A stretch of DNA of 44,370 nt from NCBI RefSeq assembly GCF_900129125.1, contig NZ_FQVJ01000030.1:1-44370 (forward strand), given 5' to 3'. How positions within the stretch are numbered: position 1 is the stretch's first letter; each line of letters opens with the position of its first letter. Under the pieces are notes generated by a model that was not told where the DNA came from, searched no databases, and saw only the letters and a program-made list of their open reading frames with translations. The DNA comes from Acidocella aminolytica 101 = DSM 11237. Lineage in GTDB: Bacteria > Pseudomonadota > Alphaproteobacteria > Acetobacterales > Acetobacteraceae. Shown here in pieces: positions 34,888 to 44,262 of the stretch. The translations under genes and the position numbers were made by a program.

Positions 34888-34912
34888 ACTTCGGCGAAGG
34901 ATATGCCGAAGT
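34888..34912. promoter_or_regulatory. Hairpin in the leader of the csp pseudogene
   Basis: ACTTCGGC (34888-34895) and GCCGAAGT (34905-34912) form a perfect 8-bp stem about 35 bases upstream of the cold-shock ATG. Structured leaders are typical of csp genes, so this is probably the relic of that leader. Confidence 0.4.
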
Positions 34913-35149
34913 AGGGGTAATCGATATTGTATAGGAAGTTCGTCAGAGGCGCGTTTGGCGCGGGAAACAAAGCTCAAAATCAAGACCGAGAGTCAGCATA
35001 TAGCCCGTTTGGCGCTTTTGATCAAGTAGGGCGCTGAGCCGCCGCTCGGTCCTGGTCAGGCGGAAGTTGCTCCATGGATAGTCCGTAAAAACGGGCCAGC
35101 CCCCTGTAAAGCAGAAAGCGCCCCCAGGACACGCGCTTGCAGGCGCAAC

Positions 35150-35533
35150 TTAGCCCCTCGAGAGCAGCGCGCTCATCTGGCGGGAACCATTCCGGGCCTG
35201 TGCAAGACAGTTCGCCTCACCGAGCGCGGCACGACGCCGACAGCCCGGAACGCTGCCGAACGGGCCGATAAACTCAATTCCGTCCGCCTGACGCCAGCCA
35301 CCGCTCACAGGCTGGTCAATCAGCCCTAATACAGGCACACCATCCCCTACCAGGCCAAAGAAGGAGTGATTCTGCTTGTCGGCCTCGACCAGTGCCGCCG
35401 CCCAGCGTTGCGCCTCGCCCGGCTCGACACTGAAGTCGGGCGCCAGGGCAGGTACATTTCTAACATAGACGCGGGCACATAACCCCTCTGCAAGATCAAG
35501 ATCGACGAAAATCCCGGTCTCGATCTCGACCAC
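35150..35533 (-). CDS. Hypothetical protein, possibly a fragment
   Basis: The frame from a GTG at 35533 encodes 127 residues, including LAPDFSVEPGEAQRWAAALVEAD and SFFGLVGDGVPVLGLIDQPVSGG. The frame is open further upstream without a clear start, and no ribosome-binding site is seen, so this may be the 3' part of a truncated gene. Codon use is GC-rich and coding-like. I do not recognise a family. Confidence 0.35.
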   Translation of the reverse strand: MVEIETGIFVDLDLAEGLCARVYVRNVPALAPDFSVEPGEAQRWAAALVEADKQNHSFFGLVGDGVPVLGLIDQPVSGGWRQADGIEFIGPFGSVPGCRRRAALGEANCLAQARNGSRQMSALLSRG

Positions 35534-35650
35534 CTCGGAAGGATGAGCTGAGAGTATGGGGGTTGAACAATACGGGATCGAACAACTTAATCTGGCCTCG
35601 TTACCAAGTCGTGCTCCAGATTACCGGCGTGGCGGCAGATGGAAACAAAG

Positions 35651-37459
35651 TCAAAACTCGTCCCAGCTAGGTTCGGCACCAACTGCAACAAGATCCCCGG
35701 AATTGCCCAAGGGCCGTTTCGGGATGGAATGTTGTACTCGGCTATGACGTTCCTGAGCATGCAGCTTTGTCGGCTTCCTGCTCAGTTCGGGCTCCACTGA
35801 CGGTTGGGCACGAGAAGTCGCGCCGATATGGAATTGACCAACTAGACCTGCCAACTCCCGGGCCTCCTGAGTCAGGCTGTGACTCGCCGCTGTGGTTTCT
35901 TCAACCATCGCCGCATTCTTCTGGGTAACTTGATCCATCTCGTTAACCGCCACATTCACCTGGCTAAGCCCCGATGACTGTTCCCGCGTAGATGCCGTAA
36001 TCTCGCTAATCATCCCGTTCAACTTGGTAACGTGTTCAGCAATCCCCTGCAGGGCTTTCCCCGTCTTGCCGACCAGTGCCACACCGGTAGCGACCTGTTG
36101 GGTCGACGAAGAAATGAGCGCCTTGATCTCTTTCGCCGCCTCAGCCGAGCGTTGTGCCAAAGCCCGAACCTCTGTCGCAACAACGGCAAACCCGCGCCCA
36201 GCGTCGCCGGCCCGTGCAGCCTCGACCCCAGCGTTTAGGGCCAGAAGGTTGGTCTGAAACGCGATTTCGTCAATAACACCGATGATATTGCTGATCTGAC
36301 TGGACGAATGCTCGATTTCCGTCATTGCGTTCACAGTATCGGTGACCACGATGGCCGAACGCTCTGCGTCGTCCTTTGCCAAATTAACGACATTGCGTGC
36401 CTCACCAGCACTTTCAGCTGTATTCGCTACGGTCGTGGTAATTTGATCCAATGCCGCAGCGGTTTCTTCGAGGCTCGCGGCTTGCTGTTCGGTACGCCTA
36501 GAAAGATCGTCGGATGCCTGGGAAATCTCGCCCGAGCTACTTTTAACGTTCTGTATGCTCGCCGAAATTGCAGCCATCGTCGATTCCAACTGCTCAAGAG
36601 ATGAATTGAAATCTTGACGAACTTCCTGAAAATCAACAGAAAAATTCTCGATAATTCTGTATTTTAGATTTTTACTCGCCAGCTCTTTCAAGCCAGTTGT
36701 AATGCCATTGACTGCTCGCACACGGTCAGTAACATCGGTCGCAAATTTTACGACTTTTACGACCTTGTTGTTAAGGTCGAAGATCGGATTATACGAGGCT
36801 TGGAGCCAGACCTGCTTTCCTCCTTTGCCAATGCGCTTGAACTCCGCCGCGATATATTCTCCCGACGCAAGTTTCTTCCAGAATTCCGCATATTCAGGTG
36901 ACTGTCCATAATTCTGCTCAACAAAGATCCGGTGCTTTTGCCCCTTGATTTCGTCAAGGCGATAGCCCATGGCTTTCAAAAAATTCTCATTTGCCGTGAT
37001 AATTTTGCCATCCACCGTGAATTCTATCATCGCCTGTGCACGTGAAATAGCATCAAGAATGGCTGTCTCGGCTGCAATTCTTAGCTTATCGGCCGTAACA
37101 TCTGTTGCCTGCTTTATAACCTTAACAACAGTGCCGCGTGAATTACGAACCGGATTATAGGATGCCTGAAGCCATACTTCATGCCCATCTTTAGCAATAC
37201 GCCGATATTCAGTGGCTTCGTATTCGCCGCGCCTCAGCTTTTTCCAGAATTCTTGGTACTCTGCACTTTGCGCATAGGCTGGATCAACGAAGAGACTGTG
37301 ATGCTTACCTTTGATCTCCGAGAGATTGTAGCCGAGCAGTCGGCAGAAATTGTCGTTTGCGGTGAGGATAGTTCCATCGGGGCTGAACTCTATAATCGCA
37401 AGCGATAACGAAAGCGCCTTCAAAGTAGCTTGCGTGTTTGTCTCGATAAACCGGAACAT
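35651..37459 (-). CDS. Soluble double-PAS methyl-accepting chemotaxis protein (BdlA-like)
   Basis: This 602-residue receptor has two tandem PAS domains (about residues 12-130 and 135-250), repeated almost word for word (IEFSPDGTILTANDNFCRLLGY and IEFTVDGKIITANENFLKAMGY). There is no membrane segment. The MCP signalling coiled coil has the tip IGVIDEIAFQTNLLALNAGVEAARAGDAGRGFAVVA. The protein ends SWDEF, similar to the NWETF-type CheR/CheB tether. Tandem PAS plus MCP without transmembrane helices is the plan of BdlA, a biofilm-dispersal sensor in Pseudomonas. No other che gene is in the window. AAGG ten bases upstream supports the start. Confidence 0.9.
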   Translation of the reverse strand: MFRFIETNTQATLKALSLSLAIIEFSPDGTILTANDNFCRLLGYNLSEIKGKHHSLFVDPAYAQSAEYQEFWKKLRRGEYEATEYRRIAKDGHEVWLQASYNPVRNSRGTVVKVIKQATDVTADKLRIAAETAILDAISRAQAMIEFTVDGKIITANENFLKAMGYRLDEIKGQKHRIFVEQNYGQSPEYAEFWKKLASGEYIAAEFKRIGKGGKQVWLQASYNPIFDLNNKVVKVVKFATDVTDRVRAVNGITTGLKELASKNLKYRIIENFSVDFQEVRQDFNSSLEQLESTMAAISASIQNVKSSSGEISQASDDLSRRTEQQAASLEETAAALDQITTTVANTAESAGEARNVVNLAKDDAERSAIVVTDTVNAMTEIEHSSSQISNIIGVIDEIAFQTNLLALNAGVEAARAGDAGRGFAVVATEVRALAQRSAEAAKEIKALISSSTQQVATGVALVGKTGKALQGIAEHVTKLNGMISEITASTREQSSGLSQVNVAVNEMDQVTQKNAAMVEETTAASHSLTQEARELAGLVGQFHIGATSRAQPSVEPELSRKPTKLHAQERHSRVQHSIPKRPLGNSGDLVAVGAEPSWDEF

Positions 37460-38362
37460 TGGGCACCTTTTATAAGGTTATTATAGCAATCGTTCTAAAA
37501 TTGAATTGTTAATAAACAGTTATTCTAACATCATTGTGAACGCTATATATCTATATATGGTTTCAATAAGGGGCGCCAGCTGGGGCGGTGCCAAGCTAAA
37601 TGCCGGCCTAGACTTGGCATAGCCATAAGAAAAATGACTGAATTTTTGCGTTAGTTAGCTGCAAGTTGACCGGCAGAAATTTTCCCTAGGGCCCCGAGGA
37701 GTGAGATCGAGGGGCGAGGATATTTCGGAATAGCTGGGCGCCATCATCTGAGAATCGGTCAGCAGCGTTGCCAGGAGTTAGCCGCCATCGTGGCGTGAGT
37801 GGCGGCTTCGGACCGTTCCCGCCTGAAAGGTAAAAAGCAGCCCTCCAAACTCATTCACATCTTGGTTTGCTCGACGTCAATGAGGTTAATGTCGTCTGGA
37901 CGCCGGCTATAGAACTGGATGTGGGTACTGGCATGAATGGCCATTACGGGAGCGTTCTCCAGAGCACGACCAATCTTCATATAAATAGCGCCAATCGTTA
38001 TGATTTCTAACTACGATCTTGCTCCAAGCCACCTAGCGCGCCGCCAGACCAGGACATAGGTACTGGCCGCTGACAGGTGATCTCCTGATCGCTGATGGTT
38101 GCCTTGTCGATAATGAACGCCTTATGAATGGCACACGCCCTCGCGCTGCAGGCGTATACCTAATTCACCGCCTGTGGAGGCGTCTGATTGTGAGAGATCT
38201 CATATAAACGCTGTTTGCATTTCGATAGCAAAAGGCGGCTAATCTTTTTCCAACCAAGAACGCCCCCTTATCGTAAAGTAAATCAGTTGTCAGCGCGCCC
38301 TATCCCCCCGCCAGCTGAATGAACCGCCCTAGAAATTGACGCGTTCGAGAGCGCGCAGGTGT
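37460..38362. other. Gene-free stretch of about 900 bases
   Basis: The first 100 bases are AT-rich and probably hold the chemoreceptor promoter. Beyond that no coding frame, RNA gene or IS signature is supported on either strand. Confidence 0.4.
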
Positions 38363-39241
38363 TTATTTTGACGCCTGTCTGCCGATACTCTCCAACTCAG
38401 CCAGCGCATGGTCCGGCAGAACAAAAGAAGCAGCCGCTAAGTTCTCATGCAGATGCGCACGAGAAGACGTACCGGGGATTAGCAGGATATTGGGAGAACG
38501 CGTCAGTAGCCACGCCAACGCCACTTGCATTGGCTTTGCCTCTAGCTTTGCTGCCACACGGTTCAGTGTGTCTGACTGCAGGGGCGTGAAGCCGCCGAGC
38601 GGAAAAAAGGGCACATAAGCAATGTTTTGTCGAGCGAGATCATCGATCAGCGCCTCATCCTCACGATGGGCAAGATTGTAGAGATTCTGCACGCAAACGA
38701 TCGGCGCGATGCGCTGTGCCTCGGTGATCTGTTTCGGCGTGGCGTTGGATATCCCGAGATGGCGGATTAGCCCCTGGCGCTGGAGTTCCGCCAAAGCGGT
38801 AAAGAATGGCTCGACCGAACCTTCCTTGGGCCCATGGACCGCTCCCATCAAACGCATATTCACGACCTCCAGATAATCCAGACCCAGATTGCGTAGATTA
38901 TCGTGTACCGCCTGGGTCAATTCAGCCGGGCTGTTGGCAGGTAGCCAGGAAGCATCATTCCCTCGCCGCGCGCCGAGTTTAGTCACCAAAGTCAGTTCGG
39001 CTCGATAAGGGTAAAGTGCCTCTTTGATGATCTCATTTGTGACATGGGGACCATAAAAATCGCTGGTGTCGATATGATCCACCCCAGCTTCCACTGCTTC
39101 GCGCAGCACAGCCAGAGCTTCTGCGCGGTCCTTGGGCGGGCCAAACACGCCTGGCCCGGCCAGTTGCATAGCGCCATAGCCCATACGGCGCACTGTACGG
39201 CTGCCCAACTTGTAGGTGCCTGCTTTGTCTAGATCGCTCAT
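38363..39241 (-). CDS. Aldo/keto reductase
   Basis: The 292-residue protein from ATG 39241 (AAGGAGGATGGA just upstream) has the AKR barrel motifs HIDTSDFYGPHVTNEIIKEAL (catalytic Asp and Tyr) and LTLVTKLGARRG (Lys), then RHLGISNATPKQ and IPGTSSRAHLHENLAA for NADPH binding. It should reduce an aldehyde or ketone in the cytoplasm; the substrate is unknown. The longer frame upstream to 39556 is non-coding. A LysR gene is divergent, about 95 bases away. Confidence 0.88.
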   Translation of the reverse strand: MSDLDKAGTYKLGSRTVRRMGYGAMQLAGPGVFGPPKDRAEALAVLREAVEAGVDHIDTSDFYGPHVTNEIIKEALYPYRAELTLVTKLGARRGNDASWLPANSPAELTQAVHDNLRNLGLDYLEVVNMRLMGAVHGPKEGSVEPFFTALAELQRQGLIRHLGISNATPKQITEAQRIAPIVCVQNLYNLAHREDEALIDDLARQNIAYVPFFPLGGFTPLQSDTLNRVAAKLEAKPMQVALAWLLTRSPNILLIPGTSSRAHLHENLAAASFVLPDHALAELESIGRQASK

Positions 39242-39336
39242 TCCATCCTCCTTGATGATGTTCCCGGTGATCTGGTGATTGACCTTCTGCACGATAATAG
39301 GGTGAAATCGGCACAGGTTGTACGGATTTTTGGACA

Positions 39337-40233
39337 ATGACGAAAGAGCTACAGGATGTGATGGCGTTTCTTGCCGTGGTGGAAGCCGGGGGCTTCCGCG
39401 AAGGAGCAAGGCGACAGAGCATTCCGGCCTCCAATCTGAGTGAGGCTGTGCGCCGGCTGGAGACCAGACTTGGGGTGCGCTTACTGCATCGTACGACCCG
39501 CTCAGTGGCGCCGACCGAAGCGGGCGCACGCTTGGCGGAGCGGCTAAAACCCGCACTTGGCGAAGTGGCGGCGGCCCTGGATATAGTCAATCATTATCGC
39601 GACCGCCCGGCAGGCACGCTGCGCCTCAATGTACCGGGTAGCGCGGCAAGACTGGTGCTGCCCGAGATCGTCACGCCCTTCTTACAAGCCTATCCAGAAA
39701 TTCGATTGGAGGTAATGGTAGAGGACGGCTTCGTTGATCTGCTTGCCGCTGGCTGTGATGCTGGGATCCGCTATGATGAACGGCTGGAGCAGGACATGAT
39801 TGCAGTGCCAATCGGCCCGCGCATCCAACGCTTTGCCACAGCCGCCGCCCCCTCATATCTTGCAGCACGTGGCACCCCAGCCCATCCACGCGATTTGCTT
39901 ACCCACGCTTGCCTGAGGGGTCAGTTCGCTAGCGGCAATGTTCCAGTCTGGGAGTTTGAGCGCGAAGGCGAATTAGTCCGCATTGACCCGTCTGGGCCGC
40001 TGCTCGTACGGCTGGGCGCCGCGGTGGAATTGGCTGTCGACGCGGCGGTTCGCGGATTGGGCATTGTGCATTTGTTTGAAGATTGGCTGGCACCGCATCT
40101 GCAAAATGGAACGTTGATACCTGTGTTGCCCGATTGGTGGCAGCGTTTTTCGGGACCGTTTCTCTACTATCCTGGCCGCCGATTGGTCCCCACCCCTTTG
40201 CGCGCCTTTCTCGATTTCATTCAGCGTCGGTAG
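39337..40233 (+). CDS. LysR-family regulator divergent from the aldo/keto reductase
   Basis: The 298-residue protein has the helix-turn-helix in FLAVVEAGGFREGARRQSIPASN and LSEAVRRLETRLGVRLLHRTTRSV, followed by an effector domain with RFATAAAPSYLAARGTP. It belongs to the CrgA/AaeR-like LysR subgroup. Divergent position suggests that it controls the aldo/keto reductase gene. Confidence 0.87.
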   Translation: MTKELQDVMAFLAVVEAGGFREGARRQSIPASNLSEAVRRLETRLGVRLLHRTTRSVAPTEAGARLAERLKPALGEVAAALDIVNHYRDRPAGTLRLNVPGSAARLVLPEIVTPFLQAYPEIRLEVMVEDGFVDLLAAGCDAGIRYDERLEQDMIAVPIGPRIQRFATAAAPSYLAARGTPAHPRDLLTHACLRGQFASGNVPVWEFEREGELVRIDPSGPLLVRLGAAVELAVDAAVRGLGIVHLFEDWLAPHLQNGTLIPVLPDWWQRFSGPFLYYPGRRLVPTPLRAFLDFIQRR

Positions 40234-40329
40234 TGTTTACTCCGGCAAGATGCCGATTTCGACATGATGCCGCCCAGGGTGCGGTATCTCTCTGGCTGAG
40301 ATTTTTGTGACACTCGCGTCGTGCTGACG

Positions 40330-40600
40330 TCAACCTTTCTCTTTTGTTTTGGTTCGGGTTTTGCGCATGCTCTCACCGTGAAGGTTGAGGCGGTGAGCGT
40401 TGTTGACGAGGCGATCCAGGATGGCGTTGGCGTAGGTGGGATTGCCGATGACGGCGTGCCAATCTTCCACTGGTAATTGGCTCGTGATGATGGTGGATCG
40501 GCGGCCATAGCGTTCTTCGAGGATTTCCAGGAGATCATGGCGGGCCTGGGCGTCGGGCGGCCACAGTCCCCAATCGTCCAGAAGATTGCGCGCAACATTG
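40330..40600 (-). pseudogene. IS21 IstB-like ATPase, 3' remnant
   Basis: The minus frame reads [23 protein letters not shown], then [24 protein letters not shown] and [21 protein letters not shown], ending at a TGA at 40330-40332. This is the C-terminal half of the IstB helper ATPase of IS21 elements. The Walker A part and IstA are absent. Confidence 0.75.
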
Positions 40601-40624
40601 CTCGACGAAATCGGCTATTTGCCA

Positions 40625-40840
40625 ATCAGCGTTTCGGGGCTACCTTGTTGTTCCGCCTGCTTACCAGGCTCTACGAGCGTACCTGCCTCGTCATCACAAC
40701 CCATTTGAGCTTAGGCGAATGGCCGCCGTCCTCCGCGACGCCAAGATGACCATCGCCCTACCCCGTCAACTGACCCACCATTGCCACATCTTGAAGACCG
40801 GCTATGTCCGCTTCAGTCTCAAGAACAGCTCAATCAGTAG
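40625..40840 (+). pseudogene. Second IstB-like remnant, opposite strand
   Basis: The plus strand reads LLFRLLTRLYERTCLVITTHLSLGEWP, then in another frame GDAKMTIALPRQLTHHCHILKTG and SLKNSS. This matches the end of a different IstB subgroup. It lies back to back with the minus-strand remnant, so two IS21-type elements left pieces here. Confidence 0.65.
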
Positions 40841-40965
40841 TCTCAAAAAAGGAGAGAAACCAACCGTTTACCCATTCTGAAATCCACATCATAACCGCCA
40901 GGCAGGTCAGATCTCAGCGGAAAACACCATGTTCCCAATTGAGAGCCATCTGAATGGCGCGTATC

Positions 40966-42384
40966 TTATCTGGCGATTCGTTCAACCCTAAGAACATTAG
41001 TAGTCCCAGCAACGCCAAATGGCTGCCCTGCGGTGAGAGCAAGCAGTTGCCCTTCCCGACCTACACCTTCATTGAGGACCAAGCAATTTGCCACCTTCAA
41101 AACATCCGTCATACCGTTCATCTTCGCTGTAACCCTTGGTCTTACACCCCAGGATAAGCAAAGAGGCCGTGCAACCTCTAGACTGGGCACTAAGCAGAGC
41201 AGCGGTACACGCGGGCGCTCGGCTGAGGCCCGGAAGCCGGTATTTCCGGATGTGGTGTAAGCGACAATTGCAGCAGGCTGTAATGCTTTAGCGGTTTCGC
41301 GCAGGGCCGCACAGATAACATCAGAGACATTGGCACGAGAGACGACCCTGCCCTTCTCTGCAGCCTTCCAAAACTCTTCATCAGCTTCGACATCACCAAT
41401 GATACTAGCCATCATCTCCACCGCTTGTCTGGGAAAACGGCCTGAAGCCGACTCAGCTGAAAGCATGACCGCATCGGCACCCGCATAAATCGCTGTCGCT
41501 ACGTCAGAGACCTCTGCACGTGTGGGAGTAGCAGCGGCAATCATTGATTCGAGCATTTGAGTCGCCACGACCACTGGTTTGCCTAGACGACGACAGGTAC
41601 TTAAAATTCGACGCTGTATACGTGGAACCATCTCCACCGGCATCTCAACCCCGAGATCGCCACGTGCGACCATAATTCCGTCTGAGCGCTCAACAATCTG
41701 TTCTAGGCAATCAACTGCCGAAGGCTTCTCTATTTTCGCCATAATACGTACATGTGGACCGGCCAAGTTACGTAACTCATCAATATCTTCAGGCCGCTGA
41801 ACGAAGGAAAGCGCGATCCAATCAACACCAAGTTCTAAGGCAACCTTGAGATCAATGTAGTCTTTTGGTGTAAGCGCGGAGACGGGCAAAGTCGCACCAA
41901 CCACACTCACCCCTTTACGCGGCAATAAACAACCCCCAACTATTGTGCGAGCTGTGATATGTCCATCATCTGCTTGAACAACCTCAAAGCGCATTTTGCC
42001 GTCATCAATCAACAACACCACCCCAGGCCGTGCAGCTGAGAAAATCTCAGGATGCGGCAGGGGAATGTCTGTAACGACATCACCTTTGCCGGCTGGGGTA
42101 AAGATCACCTGATCGCCCTCAGCCAAATCGAGATGTCCAGGCTCTAATGATCCAATACGTAGCTTCGGTCCCTGCAGATCCGCTAGCACAGCTAGCGGAT
42201 GTCCAAGTACGCCCTCCACTTCGCGCACAAAAGCCATGCGTAAGCGGTGATCCGCATGTGTTCCATGGCTAAAATTAAACCGAAACACATTAGCGCCTGC
42301 CTGTGCCAGAGCTAGAATTTCGTCATACCCTGTGCTGGATGGCCCCAGGGTAGCGACAATCTTGGCATACCGATGCGTCGTCAT
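40966..42384 (-). CDS. pyk: Pyruvate kinase
   Basis: The 472-residue cytoplasmic enzyme makes ATP and pyruvate from phosphoenolpyruvate. It opens KIVATLGPSSTGYDEI, with FRFNFSHGTH (ATP and phosphate contacts), the catalytic Lys and metal ligands in IMAKIEKPSAVD, ARGDLGVEMPVE, and ATQMLESMIAAATPTRAEVSDVA. The C-terminal regulatory domain includes IVAYTTSGNTG. It starts 27 bases after the gapN stop, so the two form an operon. Confidence 0.93.
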   Translation of the reverse strand: MTTHRYAKIVATLGPSSTGYDEILALAQAGANVFRFNFSHGTHADHRLRMAFVREVEGVLGHPLAVLADLQGPKLRIGSLEPGHLDLAEGDQVIFTPAGKGDVVTDIPLPHPEIFSAARPGVVLLIDDGKMRFEVVQADDGHITARTIVGGCLLPRKGVSVVGATLPVSALTPKDYIDLKVALELGVDWIALSFVQRPEDIDELRNLAGPHVRIMAKIEKPSAVDCLEQIVERSDGIMVARGDLGVEMPVEMVPRIQRRILSTCRRLGKPVVVATQMLESMIAAATPTRAEVSDVATAIYAGADAVMLSAESASGRFPRQAVEMMASIIGDVEADEEFWKAAEKGRVVSRANVSDVICAALRETAKALQPAAIVAYTTSGNTGFRASAERPRVPLLCLVPSLEVARPLCLSWGVRPRVTAKMNGMTDVLKVANCLVLNEGVGREGQLLALTAGQPFGVAGTTNVLRVERIAR

Positions 42385-42411
42385 AATCTACATCATATCC
42401 GTTTTCTGAGG

Positions 42412-44010
42412 CTAAAAAATGAAGCCTGTATTGATGAAATTCGATGTACGCTCATGCAGGATGCTACCAAGTAGCGCCTTTCCCGCGGTACTATCCTTGG
42501 TGGCGATCATCGAGCGAATTGAGAATGAACGCAATGCATCTGTTACTGACAGAGTGCCCTCAGCGCTATCTTTTCGACCGGTAAAAGGAAATATATCAGG
42601 TCCACGTTGACACTGGCTGTTGATATTAACGCGGCAAACTTGATTAACAAGAGGATCAACAAGTCGACCAACAATTTCGGGAGATTCGCTGAAGATACTA
42701 ACTTGCTGTCCATGTTCAGATGTCCTGACATAGGCAAGAGCTTCTTCGATATCGTCAAATGGTGTCACCGGTACGATCGGACCAAACTGCTCCTCACGAT
42801 AAAGACGCATGGAAGGTGTCACCGGATAAACTATAGCAGGCATAAAAAAAGTACCAGCTATATCACCGCCGCCTTCGTTCAAGATTCGTGCACCATGACC
42901 TATAGCATCATCAATGTAATCCCGCATCTGCTTGACTTTTGCCTGGCTTGGTAATGGCGTAATCATTACTTGCCTCTCCCACGGCATGCCAATTTTCATT
43001 TTTGATATAGCATGTAAGAGCTTCTCAAGAAATTCATCTATAATCGATCGATGCACTAAAAGTATTTTAAGTGCGGTACAACGTTGCCCATTAAAGGAAA
43101 GTGATCCCACAAGACATTCACTAACTGCTAAGTCAAGATCTGCATCAGGCAGGACAATAGCCGCATTCTTCGCGTCAAGCCCCAAAATTGCGCGCAGTTG
43201 ATTGATCTTAGGATGCAACTTCTTTAAATGTCCTGCGACTTTGCTAGATCCTATCAACGCTAGTGTATTTATTTGACCAGATTCAAGTAGCAGAGGTACA
43301 ACCACCTCACCTTTTCCATAAACAACATTGAATATACCGGGGGGAAATGCGGTTCTAAATGCTTCCAGAAGGGGAGCAAACAGTAGAGAACCAAAACGAG
43401 GCGGCTTAAAAACGACCGCATTACCCATTATTAATGCTGGAATCAGCAGAGCAAATGTTTCATTCAGAGGATAATTATAGGGTCCCATGACAAGCACGAC
43501 GCCTAATGGCGTACGACGCACCTGACCAATTACACCCTCAACGATTTGAAAGCGTGAATTCGAATTATCAAGCTCTTTAAGTGCACTAATTGTAGAGCGG
43601 ATATAATTAACTGTACGATCAAATTCCTTTTCTGAGTCAGATAAGCTCTTGCCGATCTCCCACATTAGGATTCGTACTACCTTATCCCGTACTTCGATCA
43701 TGAGATTAGTAAACCGCTCCATACAGGCGATTCGGTATCCGACCGTCGCCGTGGCCCACTTACCTCTACCTTCATTATAGGCGGTTACTGCAGCCATTAA
43801 AGCGGCTTGAGCTTCTTCAACTCCCCCCGCCGGACGGCTACCCAAAACAATTTGTTGCAACCCATTATCAGTTTTGGCGCAAACTGGCGAGTAGACGGTG
43901 ACAGGATCTCCAGGAAACTTCTGATACTCACCTCCGATTAGTGTTGAACATAGGGTGATAGGCTCAGAAAGCCTTACTTCCTCTGGAATATTATCCATTG
44001 TTAGAAACAT
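42412..44010 (-). CDS. gapN: Non-phosphorylating NADP-type glyceraldehyde-3-phosphate dehydrogenase
   Basis: The 532-residue aldehyde dehydrogenase from ATG 44010 (GGAG upstream) should oxidise glyceraldehyde-3-phosphate to 3-phosphoglycerate, giving NADPH and skipping an ATP step. It has GVVLVMGPYNYPLNE, NAVVFKPPR, LALIGSSKVAGHLKK and the nucleophile Cys in SFNGQRCTALKIL. The general-base motif ELGGK reads GLDAK, so the usual Glu is Gly. A conserved EEQFGPIVPV follows. The family call is by motif; the altered base position is unusual. pyk follows in the same operon. Confidence 0.85.
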   Translation of the reverse strand: MFLTMDNIPEEVRLSEPITLCSTLIGGEYQKFPGDPVTVYSPVCAKTDNGLQQIVLGSRPAGGVEEAQAALMAAVTAYNEGRGKWATATVGYRIACMERFTNLMIEVRDKVVRILMWEIGKSLSDSEKEFDRTVNYIRSTISALKELDNSNSRFQIVEGVIGQVRRTPLGVVLVMGPYNYPLNETFALLIPALIMGNAVVFKPPRFGSLLFAPLLEAFRTAFPPGIFNVVYGKGEVVVPLLLESGQINTLALIGSSKVAGHLKKLHPKINQLRAILGLDAKNAAIVLPDADLDLAVSECLVGSLSFNGQRCTALKILLVHRSIIDEFLEKLLHAISKMKIGMPWERQVMITPLPSQAKVKQMRDYIDDAIGHGARILNEGGGDIAGTFFMPAIVYPVTPSMRLYREEQFGPIVPVTPFDDIEEALAYVRTSEHGQQVSIFSESPEIVGRLVDPLVNQVCRVNINSQCQRGPDIFPFTGRKDSAEGTLSVTDALRSFSIRSMIATKDSTAGKALLGSILHERTSNFINTGFIF

Positions 44011-44186
44011 ACCTATCTCCAAACCGACGATTGAGAAATTTTTAAAGGCCAATTTATCGTAAAAAATTTCTAATTTCGGCGTATTATTCCGAATTAAATA
44101 AGCTTATCTCCTAGGTTTAGGTTTTGTCGATTTCTAAAAATTTCAATTTTTTATGCAATAAACGGTGATCTACGAATCCTCTATTA

Positions 44187-44247
44187 TTGCCGACCAGATT
44201 AGCCTATTCCAACATCAGTAAATCTATAGGCTATTCATAGTCGGCAA
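44187..44247. terminator. Two-tier inverted repeat after the porin gene
   Basis: TTGCCGAC (44187-44194) pairs with GTCGGCAA (44240-44247), and TAGCCTAT (44200-44207) with ATAGGCTA (44226-44233), giving 16 bp interrupted by an internal loop of 5 and 6 bases, with an 18-base apical loop. On the minus strand it begins 15 bases after the porin stop codon and precedes gapN, so it may terminate or stabilise the porin transcript. Confidence 0.55.
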
Positions 44248-44262
44248 CAACTAAACTCCTGA

